Origin: Amia ocellicauda
Taxonomy: Eukaryota; Chordata; Actinopteri; Amiiformes; Amiidae
Assembly (NCBI RefSeq): GCF_036373705.1
Contig: NC_089864.1
Coordinates: 4,555,001-4,619,000, forward strand
Reading direction: 5' to 3'
DNA: 64,000 nt
This document shows, in pieces, positions 25,600-37,397 of the stretch. Numbering within the stretch: the stretch's first letter is position 1; each line of letters starts with the position of its first letter. A model generated the notes under the pieces. That model made no database searches, was not told where the DNA came from, and saw nothing but the letters and a program-made list of their open reading frames with translations. The position numbers and the translations under genes were made by a program.

Positions 25600-25740
25600 A
25601 TTTTGCAATGGTGAATTCAGTCTCTGGACTTGAATCCCATTGAAAACCTGCGGTCAGTTATCTGCATTCTAAGGATATCATGGATCTGGAAAGATTGTGT
25701 ATGGAGGAATGGTTGAAATTTGGTTGATTCCCTTGTCATT
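25600..25740 (+). mobile_element. Tc1-like transposase C-terminal scrap
   Basis: Translation gives SPNLNPIEN-like and MDLERLCMEEWL-like pieces, the C-terminal part of a Tc1-type transposase, too decayed for family placement. The paralogous scrap is at 45,270-45,490. Confidence 0.5.
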
Positions 25741-25859
25741 CCACACATTGGAAAGTTACAATATTGCTCATTTCCTGCTGTCTGTGGTGGTCACAGTGGC
25801 ATTGTCATGCTTCTCGATCCCAGGATATACCATGATGGACAAGGCCATCTGCCCACCCT

Positions 25860-26441
25860 GATCGTCAGCTTGAAGGCCAACTGGAACAGACACACCAGAA
25901 GGTGTGGGCCCACCTCCTTTGGGTGAATGGCAGGGCTGTGCACAGACACCATGGGGGGCAGGGACTCAAGCACAAAAGGGACACCCTACATCGCAGGGTT
26001 GTGTGTGAGCTGACGAAGTATGGTGCAGGGCCAGGGGGATTTGGGGGTGTTGGCTGACGAAGTGCGCTGCTGAACTGTGGTCAGGAGTGGAGGTTAGGTG
26101 AGGAGGGTGGGGGACCAAGAGGGCAAGAGTCTGAGGGAAAAGGGCTCAGTCCCCCCTGTGGTGTATTTGTGCACGTGCCTGGTGAATGGGGAACTGTGGT
26201 TGGCTTGTTAGGGGATGACAGCAGAAATCACACCAGCACCCTGGCTTAGCATCAGGTGGGCAGGGTAAGGCGGGACCACCCTACACAGGTGGACATCAAC
26301 CCAGGGTTTCAGGTGGTCCTGTTAAAGGAGAAGATCCATGGGAAGGAAATGGATGAGGCCTGTGTAGAGATCCCTAGGAAAATCACAGGCTTCAGGGCCT
26401 GCTTGCAGTCGTACGCCCACAATGGTCTGGCCTGCATATGA
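25860..26441 (+). pseudogene. Relic of the unrecognised gene at 63.3-64.0 kb
   Basis: 25,865-25,925 reads KVWAHLLWVNG, matching VWAHLPWANG of the 63.3-kb protein after a frameshift. 26,245-26,441 reads HQVGRVRRDHPTQVDINPG and EACVEIPRKITGFRACLQ, matching the middle of that protein. The matching Trp codon is a TAG, about 300 bp of unrelated DNA separates the pieces, and the C-terminal half is absent. Confidence 0.72.
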
Positions 26442-26879
26442 CTGTATGTCAAAGATGAAATGATCCTCTCTCTCCCGGGGTTTACATGATTTTAGTTTAT
26501 TGCACTTAGGGATGAGTTGCTGTTTATTGGATGTCATTCAAATTAAAGGCAAATAGGTTAATTATTATGTAAATTAGCTGTACACACAGTTCACATGCTG
26601 TTTTTGCAGGAAAATGCCAGGAAGGGTGGTTTGCATGTGCGAGAACAATACACAAGATGCTTCACGGAATCCATGGCTGTCATGTGACAACTTGTTTAAC
26701 AGATCTTATCCGAGTGTTTTTTCACATTACTGATGGAGTAAGGAATCTATGAATATAAGTGTGTTATAAAGTTAGGATTACAACACAGTGTACAATACTG
26801 AGCAATACACAACAGATCCACACAAATAGAGAGCATAATGCTAATAGGAAACAAAAAAAGGAATAACAGCTTTTTGCAT

Positions 26880-27083
26880 TGCCATTACTTTAGATATTGG
26901 ATTGTCTGGTGTGTAAATAGTCTGCAAATTCCTGTTTTTAAAAGGAGACACTTCAACAGTCTTCTCTCATAGACAGCCTGGCTGGTTCAGACTGGAACTC
27001 GGGGTCCAATGGGGCCACAATGATCTGTGGACAAGACACACAACAGCGGAGGGAGTCAGTTACAGCAGGACTAGAGTAAGATG

Positions 27084-27125
<42 letters not shown>

Positions 27126-27740
27126 CACTGTACTGATAGAGATGCACACTCTGCACTCATTGAGCAAGGATATCAGGGGCAAGAATACAGTCTTGGTTTG
27201 GTTCGGTTCAATTTAATGTAGTCTAGGGTAATGCAATGTATTGTTGTTGACGGTACTGTAGTGTAGTATGCTATATTGCAGTGTAATGAAGTATACTGAG
27301 GTGGGTTGTGTCCCACATTTGGTAGATGTGCAGACTGGCTCCACTATCTCACCTTTGGCTTGTTCCTTTGTCTCCTGGTGGAAAACCTGCCCATCCAGCC
27401 TCTCTCTCCACCACAGCTGCACCTCCACAGTCAGTCCCAGCTGGGAGAACCTCTCTCTCACCTGAAAGTACAGCGAGAGCAGAGCAGCGGGATGAGTTGC
27501 TGTTTACACATCACACCTGTGCATTGTGTGTACAAGGGCCTGTGAAATCACTGGGTGGATCTAAATGACCAGCTGACAGAGGCTTACATAATGATCAGAA
27601 AACTCTCTTTTCTGATTTCAGTGAAGCTGAATGAAAGGCTCACCATTGTGGAATCAACAAACTACCAGCACTGCTGCTTCATGGCCAACCAGCCTCTGAC
27701 AATTTGCTGAATGAAGCGTAGATCCACACAGGAGGAAGGA
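26880..27740 (-). repeat. Segmental duplication: 3' end of lectin copy 3
   Basis: Similar to 3,770-4,800 and 32,290-33,030, exons and introns alike. About 1.4 kb of the flank seen in the other two copies is missing on the low-coordinate side. Confidence 0.7.
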
Positions 27741-29602
27741 AAAATTATCATAAGAATGTAAAAACATTGTGAGTGCAATTCTACTGCAGCTGGAGTAAAA
27801 TAATATTTTTGAAGTTTGTAAATTCTTAAAGTGCCCAGAAGAAAGTGATGCAGTTTTCCTCACTAAAACCAGAAGAGCTCTTACTAACATGGCTGAGAAT
27901 TACTAAGATGGCAGAGATTGTGGACAGACAGAAGGAGGAAAAGGTCTGCCAGTCTCTGAAAGACCTTCTGTCATTCATCAAGGGGAGGAAGCATCCAGAT
28001 GAAGGATTTAAAAGAGAAATACTTTCAATTATATCCATTTCAAGAAGAGGCTAGGAGACATAATGAGAAGAAACAGCAAAAGTGTTGGGAAAGTGGAGGA
28101 ATTAACAACAGTGCCAGAAGTGTCTCTCTGGAGGGACTTCAGAATCTGTGGACAGATTGGAGAAGGAGGACAGAAGGACAAGCTGTCTTAGACACACACA
28201 CACACACACATTTAAGCAAAGTCAAAGCATGTGAATTTTCTACTGGAAAAACCTGCCTGGCACCTTGGTCTCTCTGTTGTTGAATTTGCATAAGCTGACT
28301 TCCCCCCTACCTGGCGCAAGACATACTCTCTCATTTCAGGGTGATTGGGATTGATTATTGGATCCAGTCTGAGGGTCACTCTCTGCACCAGCCTGTCTCT
28401 ACCTGAAAGGAGACAAGACAAAAGACACGGCCCAAAGTTAGTGTGATGTGCCCCCTGGAGCTCCTCAAACCTCCAAACCAAGTACACCAAAGGGATTGAC
28501 CTTATCAGCTAAATTCCAGAAGACATTAATTAAAACTCATTGTTGTGAAGGCAAATTTGAATAACAGAAAAAAAAACTTCCATTCCTGCTGTGAGCAGTA
28601 CTGTGGCAGAGATATGGTAGGCAAGAAAAGCCCTACACAATCTCTGTAGCTGTAAAATAAGTTAGTGTTGAACTACAATATCCAATCCCTCATAATAAAA
28701 AACCCTGCGATAGACTGTGATAGACTGTCCTGTCAGGTATCAGATATGAGGTTGCAAATTATTTTTCAGTGATTTATAGTGTTATTATTTTATATTTTAA
28801 GTGTGTATGTATGCATGTGTGTTTGTATGTGTGCATGTGCATGCTTGTATGTGTGTAAGGGGACCTGAGTGACACGTGCCCTGTATTTCCATTTCAGCAA
28901 AGTATACTCCTACCGTGTCAGTGAGAACAAGGTATTTTAATAGTGTTATTTAAATTGCCTAGATGAGTAAAGAGGGGTTTCAAGGTCAAATAACCTGTAA
29001 AGGGTGATAATAATGCCCCCAGACTCAATACAAAATCACCAGATTTGAGTTATCAAACCAGTGGCACAAGCACTTCTGATTTATTTGTAATGTATTTGAC
29101 CTCCTCAGTGGCCCTTTTAAGGAGCCTAAGGTCTGGTAATAATATATTTGCCATTGATTGTATGCTATAGTGGCATATAACTTCCTGTCACATGACCTCG
29201 TTGTCATAGCATTATCCCCTCGGCAGTGGTGCAGTGTCTGAGAGTCAGGCCTTTTACCTTCATAGCAAAGGAAGCTGTGTTGCTCCAGGCAGGATGTCTT
29301 CTTCCAAGTGCCATCTGAAGTGACTACGCCACAGCACGGAGGTTCCCTAGATTCCACTATGGTCAATTTGTTGAATTTCACCGGAAGGCCATTTGACCAC
29401 TGAAAGTAACCCCGGCACATCCCAATCCATGTATACTGATTGATTGCAGTGATCTGAGAAAACTCAACTGCTTTTTCTATGGTATAGGCTGTGGCCAGGT
29501 CTGTGTATTTATCTCTGCAATACTGTTGTGCTTCAGACCAAGTCTCAGGTGAATTCACAAGGTGGAATTTTCTGTTATTTATGGTAGCCCCCTCTCTGAG
29601 AC
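26987..29602 (-). CDS. C-type lectin copy 3, lacking signal exon and CTLD2
   Basis: Minus-strand exons: 29602-29258 (CTLD1 type), 28402-28311 and 27461-27353 (stalk), 27024-26987 (last). All are open, with GT/AG borders and the same lengths and phases as copies 1 and 2. There is no signal exon: upstream lies a hAT-like element (29,732-31,328) followed directly by the 3' flank of copy 2. There is no CTLD2: the intron flank that precedes CTLD2 elsewhere (near 28,570-28,620) sits 0.2 kb from the first stalk exon. Joined to a 37-nt signal exon it would encode 206 aa. It may be a pseudogene, or may be spliced onto the copy 2 signal exon, which is upstream on the same strand and ends in the right phase. 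Confidence 0.6.
27840..28100 (+). other. Short unexplained ORF-like block
   Basis: The plus strand reads MAEIVDRQKEEKVCQSLKDL and onward in a Lys/Glu-rich frame for about 70 residues, which looks more protein-like than its surroundings. It lies in an intron of lectin copy 3. It might be a scrap of a mobile element; I cannot identify it. Confidence 0.25.
29258..29602 (-). CDS. CTLD1-type exon of lectin copy 3
   Basis: 345 nt, phase 1-1. It reads TWSEAQQYCRDKYTDLA, TWIGMCRGYFQWSNG, PPCC and FLCYEG. An extra cysteine follows WIGM, where copies 1 and 2 have Tyr or His, so an unpaired thiol is predicted. No calcium motifs. Confidence 0.8.
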
Positions 29603-29839
29603 CTAAATAAAGCATCAATTTAATTCTCTGAACTTCAGTGAATTCAAAGATTACATCAGGAATGCTTATCTTTCACAAAACAACACAGTATAATGGCAAA
29701 AAACTAAACAAAAACTACCTAGATCATAGATCAGTGATTCCCAACCTGTGGGCCATGACCCACTAGTGTGCCGTAAAGGTACTGCCGGTGGGCCACAAAC
29801 ATTTGTAAATGGTTTTAAAATAGGAATACATTTTTTGTA

Positions 29840-29900
<61 letters not shown>
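29840..29900. repeat. (TA)n microsatellite
   Basis: About 28 TA units inside the hAT-like element. Confidence 0.95.
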
Positions 29901-29904
<4 letters not shown>

Positions 29905-29990
29905 GGCCTGTCTTGGAAGGTTCGTACGGTCTCCATACCTTAGGTTTTGAAGGTTTGTCACGTGACAATCACATCTTTTTTTTTTCTCTT

Positions 29991-30112
29991 GGCTGTATTT
30001 GAAACTGCATACTACCCATACTACACATACTACATACCAACATTTCAACATTACTGAAATGTTGGTATGTTGTATGTATAGTATGGGTAGTTTGCGGTTT
30101 CAAATACAGTCA
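29991..30112. repeat. Foldback element with arms of about 55 bp
   Basis: TGTATTTGAAACTGC and CATACTACCCATACTA on the left pair with TAGTATGGGTAG and GGTTTCAAATACA on the right, around a small loop near 30,047. Probably a hairpin MITE; no target duplication is evident. Confidence 0.7.
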
Positions 30113-30587
30113 TTGACTTCAGATGTCACTCATAGTCTATCTACATTAAAACATTTGATTTGTATAATCCCCATTACTTTCATAAATGTTGTGGAATATA
30201 ACAAAGTTAAAAAACTTTGTGTCAGCAGGTATTGGACCAGATTAAATTTAAACAATGTATTTTGAAAATGTACAATTTAAACATTTTTTTCTTCTGAAAG
30301 AGTACTATCCCCAAACTATCAGCATGCATGTGGACCAGTCTGTGTTACTCTGCATTATTTTTTCTTTATCTGCCATCATGCAAAAACTAAACAAATGTCT
30401 TAAAAAACATCTGCTGTTTGGGATTTTTTGCTACATGCACGGAAGACACCCAGCAATTTGAATGTAAGCTGTACAACTGAAAAGTGGTATATCACGGAGG
30501 AACTACCAATCTCCGGGATCATTTATTCAATGCAAATTTAAATCAGTATGGATAATTTATTAGGATTAATGGGTCAATTGCATCGAT

Positions 30588-30960
30588 TGTCAGGGTTTTA
30601 AGCCAACACCCTCTCTCTCCAGTAGAGGCCGCTGTCTCCCTGTCTTTCCTTTCCATTCATTGTTCTTTTCTCACCTGCCAATCACCTTATTAAAATTCCG
30701 GTCTCTGTTGTGCACTTCTTCACTCTTCCTCTGTTTCCATTGGCTGCAACGATTGTAAACTGTCGCCTCGCTGCCGTGATTATTATCGCCTGTCTTTCCG
30801 TTTTCGATTCCGTCTCGCCTTTGCCAGTCTGTCTGCCCGATCCCACGACCATAGCTTGTTTCCTCGACCATGTCCTTGCCTGGCCCCTTTGTCTTGTCTG
30901 CCCACTCTACGTGTCCTAACTCCCTAAACTCTGCGGTCCTTCCCCTGAGAGACCATGACA
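30588..30960 (+). mobile_element. Solo LTR, 373 bp, with 5-bp target duplication
   Basis: Begins TGTCAGGG and ends CCATGACA, flanked by TCGAT on both sides (30,583-30,587 and 30,961-30,965). A five-base duplication fits gypsy-type LTR elements. It is nested in the hAT-like element. Confidence 0.78.
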
Positions 30961-31034
30961 TCGATGGACATGGAGATGATCCCGTGGTTAGTAAGCAGCT
31001 CCGTACTAAGTTGATTGCAATTTACCTCTTATTC

Positions 31035-31067
<33 letters not shown>
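31035..31067. repeat. (AAT)n microsatellite
   Basis: About 11 AAT units near the right end of the hAT-like element. Confidence 0.9.
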
Positions 31068-31069
<2 letters not shown>

Positions 31070-31364
31070 ACAAACTGTAGAAGGGAGTCTTTTTCTTTAG
31101 TTAACAGTGTCTTCTGTATTTATTAATTCCAGTATAGTGGTCTTTTTTTAATGTTACTGACACCGTGGTTTATTCATCAAGGGTTTTACACCATTTTAAT
31201 ACCAATTCGTTATTTCCGACACTTTTTTTATCTATTGAATAAAATACAAATTAAAATACAAATTAAAGATTAAAGATTTATGATGTTGATCAAGTGGGCC
31301 TTGGAATGGAAAAGGTTGGGAAGCCCTGATGTAGAGAAAACAAAAGCCCTCAAAAACATGGTGG

Positions 31365-32515
31365 TTTAGGACAGTTTTAATTATTTATTCCAAATAATTA
31401 TCCCTATGTTTCCCACCACATAGAAACTATATATATAGTTATTGCTTATATATTTCCCTACCTAACTAGACAAACACTCTTACAAAGTAATGTACAGTTA
31501 AGCCAATTCTAAGTGTATTAGAATAACACTTTTAGTAAACTAAACGACACTTAACTGTTCTTCTCTGTCTGAAGGGTAGCTTTAATATAAAATGTATTGC
31601 ATTTATCCAGTGTGGTGAGCACTGTACCCCAAAAAGTCTTAAAATTGCAAGAATTTTAATGGAGAGAAACTTTGAAAAAGCAATCCAAAACATCAGTGAG
31701 AAAATGTTTCTCAGCTGTGGAAAATAAATGTCACATGACTGAGATGCAGAGATACAGCCACTAGGTTTCACAGTGAATCCAGCAGCAAATGGCATTTGTA
31801 ACAGTAATAAGAGCAACAGCTGAGATGTTCATTATTATCATGATGCTGGTGATTTTATAATTTATTACTTCTTCAATGTTTCCAGTGCTTAAAGTACTAT
31901 AGATATGACGGGATTAAAGCACATTTAGATGTAAATATGACACATTCATGTAACAAGTTGTATTAATGTTAATGTTTAAATTGTTATAAATTATATTGAT
32001 TTAATGTGAATTTATGTTTATCATAATATTAAAAACATGAACCTAAAATTGTAACTTTCTTACAGAAAATAAAATCTTTACAAAAATAGATTTACTCCTA
32101 GATATTTAAAAGAAAATCTGTTAAAAGATGTCTGCTGTTGGATGAACTGCACATTGTATCAAGACATTAGCATGTGTTAGAAGATACTGTCTGTGTGGTA
32201 TTTGGAATACAAACAATATTACATTATTTGGTGAAGACATCAATTATAATTTTACTGGAAAGCATCAAAGCAGAGAATCACCAGTAATTAATTTAGATAT
32301 TGGATTGTCTGGTGTGTAGATAGTCTGCAATTTGATGTGTTTAAAGGGAGACTCTCCTCAGATCTCACCAGGACCCTCCCAGACAGCCTGGCTGTGGAGG
32401 CTGATGTCAGACTTGAGCTCAGGGTCCACTGGGGCCACACTGATCTGCAGACAAGACACAGAACCACAGAGTAAGCCAGTTACAGTAGGGTTGAGTTAGA
32501 TGTCATCCCCCCCCC

Positions 32516-32547
<32 letters not shown>

Positions 32548-33060
32548 GCACTGATCGAGCTATACACTGCACTGATGGAGATAGACACTGTATTTGTTGA
32601 GCAAGGTCATATGGGGCCAAAGTACAGCCGCATCTTCTGACCGTATAGGATATCCTCTTATTGTGTTACCACTACAGCACTGATTACAGGTGGATTACTG
32701 AAACCTTACAACACATAGCACATAAATTTAATAAGCTGTATGTTTTCAGTGCAGTACAGTGTCCAGCAGTGCAGTGTGGTTCAGTTTAATGTAGTCTAGG
32801 GCAATGATGTGTAGTGTTGTTGACAGTACTGTAGCGTAGTTTAGTGTAATGAAGTATACTGAGATGGGTTGTGTCCCACATTTGGTAGCCATGCAGAGGG
32901 GCCCCACTATCTCACCTTTGTCTGGTTCCTCCATCTCCTGGTGGAAAACCTGCCCATCCTGCCGTTCTCTCCACCACAGCTGCACCTCCCCAGTCAGTCC
33001 CAGCTGGGAGAACCTCCCTCTCGCCTGAAAGCATATCGAAGGGGGGGGAAATGGTTCTCT
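31365..33060 (-). repeat. Segmental duplication: 3' flank and last exons of lectin copy 2
   Basis: Similar to 2,390-4,580 over both non-coding flank and exons. Confidence 0.75.
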
Positions 33061-36000
33061 TGCTTCTATGTTACACACACACACACACATAAACACATTC
33101 CATTAGGACCATGGTGCACAACTACAGAAATCCTGAGGGCCTGTTTTCTTACCATTATGCTAGTGCACAGTAGTAAGTTCTGTGGTATAGGTCATTCAAC
33201 TTACTATTGGAAAAAACTTGGGCTCTCTGCTATTGAATTCAGTTGAATTCCCCCCCTACCTGACGCAAGACGTTCTCTCTCATTTCTGGATTATTGGGAT
33301 CTATTTTGGAATCTACTGTGAAGGTCACTGTCTGCACCAGCCTTTCTTTTCCTGAAGGGAGACAAAACAGAAGACACAGCCCAAAGTCAGAGAGATGTGC
33401 CCCCTCAAGCTCCTCAACCCTCCAAGTCAAGGACACCACTGGGCTCACTACATTCTTAGGCTCCAATGTATGTACTTTATAAATTTGATCCCAGAATACA
33501 TTAATCAAAACCCAGGTGACATGCTTCTGTCTTTCTAAAAGGTGCTTGCTTATTCCCCTGCATATTTTGCTGGTATTGCTTGATTTAGGTTTGATAGACG
33601 TTGTGATGGAGTAGGCCCATCCCTTTGTTAAGGTGTTTGGGAAAGAACAGACCTTCCAAACAAAGGCATACCTGGGGTGGGGCTGTGGAACAACCATCTT
33701 GGGAAAGTAGAAGAGAGGTTTTGGAGTTTAGTTTTGAATTGAATATCACTTTTTGTTATAAGCTTATTTTGAAACTTATTTTTGGTAACGTGTTTTGTGG
33801 TTTTATGATAGTTTTTTTTAATTGTTACTCCTATTTGTTTAATGGGTGGGGCTAAGTGGCCAAAGCTATACAAACTGGTTCAAGGGCCTTCGTAAGGGAG
33901 AGCCTGGTAGAGATTAACACCGGTCTATGTGTGATTATGTAGTGTCTTGCAGTGACTACACTGGTTTTGTTCTGGATCTTTGGGAAGACAATAAATGTTC
34001 CAGTTTTGAAGCCTTGCTGCCCTTATTCTTGCATGTCTGACTTTGGGACCACCACAGAGGTCATGAATTTCAAAATATTTTATAGCTAATTATTAGATGG
34101 CTTAGTTCCAGAGGTGCAGGGCACCTATTGTATCTGTTAGGATTTGTAAAAAAAAACAAAAAAACAGGGTTTGTGTGTCAGAATGTATTAATATTTCAAA
34201 AACCTCTACACACCCATCAGTCCTCTTGCTGGATTCAGGTAGATCACATGCTACATACAATCATCCTCTCTGAAACCACTTGTTCTGCACATGCTACACC
34301 TAAATATTTTGATTTATTAAAATTGAGTCACAAGGTCACAAGGTTTATCTGTCATTGTAACACAAAAAATAAATAAAAAAATTAATACTCAGACTTCTTC
34401 TCCAGAACTGAAAGGTGCAAAGTGCTGAAATTGCATGTGTGACACTATTATGGTGCTCTATCAAGTTTTTTCGAGGCAAGTTGCAGCACAGCCATGATCG
34501 CCCCCTCACATTTGATATAAACGTTCTCTACTGTGCTATGTAATACACTACTAAAAATTTACATATACATGCAAGTCCATTACTTAAACCTACATGGCCA
34601 TGTGCTTTAGGTGGCCATGTTGGATTATACATTTTCTGGCACTACCCTGTTAACAAAATGTACAATTCAGAAACTAAGGTTCACTCTGCTGAAATTACTA
34701 GTAACACTATCTTTAATATCTGTAAAATGTGAGCGGATGCTCTTAAAACCATGACCACAACAACACAATCAAGTTACATGTGTGGAAAAAATACATATTC
34801 CATTAGACAAAGAAGTCAACAAATTTAATTCAGTGGGATATAATATGATCATGGTGAGATCAATCACTTACATGGTGTGGGTTCCAAATTGCTTTTACAT
34901 GCCAACATAGCACACCCTGCAACTCCTAATCTATTTGCACTATATATCAGCAAATTCTTCAATTATGACCTACTTTAAAGCCGGTTCATGATATTTACAT
35001 CGGTCCCCTAGAATGGTGACCATATTGTGCTGTGCATTGTAATTCTAGCAATTTCCCCAGAATTCTAAAGCCCACTGTGCTGAAATTTTGCAAGCATGGT
35101 ATTGGTATGCTGCTATCTGTGATTTGTTCAAGGCAGGTTGCTCCAATAAAAACATGACAGTCGTGACCCAATCAAAGTTTAGCATACCTAATCACCTACA
35201 TTCAGATTTGTTCAAGGGGTGGTGAGTGGTCACATGGTTTACCTGCCATGTTGCTAAATCAGAGCCTAGAACAATGTCTGTTCTACAATCATCAGTGAAA
35301 ATTACCTTCATAGCAAATGAATGGCATCTTAACATTACAAGAAAAATCATTCCATTTCCGTGTCCCACATGAATAGTAGACAGACACACAAGCACATTCT
35401 TCACTCAATGAGTATGATTCAATATTATTAAAGTAATCCAATGAGAACTTGGCACCATCAGACCATGTCCAGGGCTCGAAGAACAGCCCAATCCAGACTA
35501 CTGTTCCCTGGGCTTTTATCTTCACATCCTGGTCTTCAGTGGCACTGGTGACACTGACCAGGTCTGTGTGTCGCTCTCTGCAGTATCTCTGAGCTTCAGT
35601 CCAGCTTTTCACCTGCTGTACCACAATGTATTTCTTAAGGCCTTCGCTGGTCTCTGAAAAGGCAGAGCTAAGTGTTAAAAAAAGGAAAGGGCTGTGAAAG
35701 GAATTTGAAATAACATAGAAAAAGCTTGAGTCTGACCCCCTTCCATTCCTACTGTGAGCAGTATCTGTCAGCTTTGGCAGAGATATGAAGACCAAAGGAA
35801 AGAGAAGTCCAACACAAACTCTATAAATGTAGAATTTGGTGTTGATATGCAATATTTAATCCATGCTAATAAAATCAATTTCCCCTTAATAGATAGACTG
35901 TCCTGCTAGGCATCAGATATGAGGCTGAAAATTAATATTTCATTAAGTCAAGAAACTATGCAGTTACCCATGGGAACTCTGAAAATACGTGTATCAAAGC

Positions 36001-37397
36001 TGCCTACCGGTTCCAGACAGTGTGTCACCCTATCAACCCCCCTCTTCCATCTGCTATAAATAGTGAGACACCCCCCCATACTTCCTCTTTTGCTGGAGCT
36101 AGACTTGACAACTCATCTTTGGATAGTTTCTCTTTCTTGGATAACTGGGGTTTACCTGAATCTGTACTTTATATTTGAAGTGAAGTATTTAATAAAGTGT
36201 GTATGTATGTAGTGAAACCTGCCCTGTGTTTGCATTTCTGAAATGTAGACGCCTACCCCGGAGTCCAGTTAGCGCAAGGTATTTTTGTTAGTGTTTAAAA
36301 TCACCTTGATGAGTGAAGTGAGGTTTCTGAGCTCAAAAATCCTGTGGAAGGACCGGGAGGGTGACGATGAGGCACCCCAAACTCAATACAGAATCCAGGG
36401 AGGCTGAGGCAACACGTCACCAGTGACACAAGCACGTGATTTGATTTAGTGGAAATGTATTTGACCTCAACAGTGGCCATATATCCATCATTGATTTTGT
36501 ACTTTGGTGGCATATAATTTCCTGTCACATGACCTCATTGTCATAGCAATATCCCCTCGACAGTGGTGCAGTGTCTGAGAGTCAGGCCTTTTACCTTCAT
36601 AGCAAAGGAAGCTGTGTTGCTCCAGGCAGGATGTCTTCCCCCAGGTGCCATCTGAACTGACTAAGCCACAGCACGGAGGTTCCCTAGCTTCCACTATGGT
36701 CAATTTGTTGAATGTCATGGGATTGCCATTGGACCACTTCCAGTTACCCCTGTGCAGCCCAATCCATGTGTACTGATTTGCTGCTGCCATCTCAGAAACC
36801 TCGACTGCTTCTTCTAGGCTGTTGGCTGTGGCTAGGTCGCTGTATTTCTCTCTGCAGTACTGTTGTGCTTCAGACCAAGTTGCCATTGAAGTCACAAGAT
36901 GGAATTTCCTGTAATAGCTGGTAGCCCCCTCTCTGAGCCCTAAACAAAGAGCATCCTCACTCAACATGAAGAAATTCACTAAATAAAAATATTGCACCAA
37001 CATCTTTCACAGATCAACACAGTAAAATGACAAAAAACTAACCTAAAACAACTGCCTAGATATTCATCCACATTCATCCTATTATGTTGTCTTCCACACT
37101 GGTCACGAAGAGCTCTGAATTTCAGTCTACAGACTCTGCATCTTAATCAATAAGAAAGTTATTGTTTGACCAAACATAAGTCAGAGCTATGATACAGTAG
37201 TTTATTTGAGAGCTGGGATTGAATGAAAACCATTGGTCCCTGTACTACACTACACTCTAGCTCTTCAGGACCAGGGCTGAAGATCCCAGATCCACATCAA
37301 CCTGATCAACAATCTCTTGTCCACATGTAGAGCAATATATAGGGAGAAAGTTGGGCACACCTGTAAAGAGCAGGAACAGTAAGACACATTGGTCCAT
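32419..37397 (-). CDS. C-type lectin, two CTLDs plus stalk (copy 2)
   Basis: Predicted secreted C-type lectin, paralogue of the 3.9-17.1 kb gene. Exons: 37397-37361 (signal, MDQCVLLFLLFTG), 36939-36595 (CTLD1), 35653-35306 (CTLD2), 33351-33260 and 33024-32916 (stalk), 32444-32419 (last). The sum is 957 nt, 318 aa, with all GT/AG borders and the same phases as copy 1. CTLD2 keeps WND but has IES where copy 1 has EPN, and gains cysteines, so sugar binding is doubtful. A 455-bp solo LTR lies in the intron between CTLD2 and the stalk, and a DIRS-end remnant lies between the CTLDs. No membrane anchor is visible. Function inferred from the family: secreted recognition of glycans or other ligands in immunity. 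Confidence 0.8.
33602..34056 (+). mobile_element. Solo LTR, 455 bp, in lectin copy 2 intron
   Basis: Begins TGTGATGG and ends CCACCACA. GACGT precedes and GAGGT follows it, a five-base duplication with one change. AATAAA near 33,991 supports plus orientation. The equivalent introns of copies 1 and 3 lack it. Confidence 0.6.
34057..35305. other. Lectin copy 2 intron, nothing recognised
   Basis: AT-rich intron between CTLD2 and the first stalk exon. No mobile element ends seen. Copy 3 has lost this region together with CTLD2. Confidence 0.45.
35306..35653 (-). CDS. CTLD2 exon of lectin copy 2 (WND only)
   Basis: 348 nt, phase 1-1. It reads SWTEAQRYCRERHTDLVSV, VWIGLFFEPWTWSDG, KWNDFSC and FICYEG. 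In the long loop NNIESYSLSEEC replaces the EPN-containing loop of copy 1, and the following CACVSVYYSC adds cysteines. Confidence 0.85.
35960..36150. mobile_element. Terminal remnant related to DIRS ends
   Basis: TTTTGCTGGAGCTAG, TATAAATAG and GGATAACTGGGGT resemble, in the same order, parts of 12,950-13,075 in the DIRS element. Only the terminal sequence is left; no coding part. Confidence 0.5.
36595..36939 (-). CDS. CTLD1 exon of lectin copy 2
   Basis: 345 nt, phase 1-1. It reads TWSEAQQYCREKYSDLA, TWIGLHRGNWKWSNG, PPCC, DGTWGKTSC and FLCYEG. It has the CTLD cysteines and WIGL core and no EPN or WND, like the other CTLD1 exons. Confidence 0.85.
37361..37397 (-). CDS. Signal-peptide exon of lectin copy 2
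   Basis: ATG at 37,397, MDQCVLLFLLFTG, donor ACAG|GTGTGC. Twelve codons plus one base, as in copy 1. Confidence 0.8.

Larger units (their letters stand above)
29732..31328. mobile_element. hAT-like element carrying later insertions
   Basis: The left end CAGTGATTCCCAACC pairs with the right end GGTTGGGAAGCCCTG (31,314-31,328), similar to hAT terminal repeats. A (TA)n tract, a foldback and a 373-bp solo LTR lie inside. The expected 8-bp duplication is not clear. It stands exactly at the junction between lectin copy 3 and the flank of copy 2. Confidence 0.45.
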
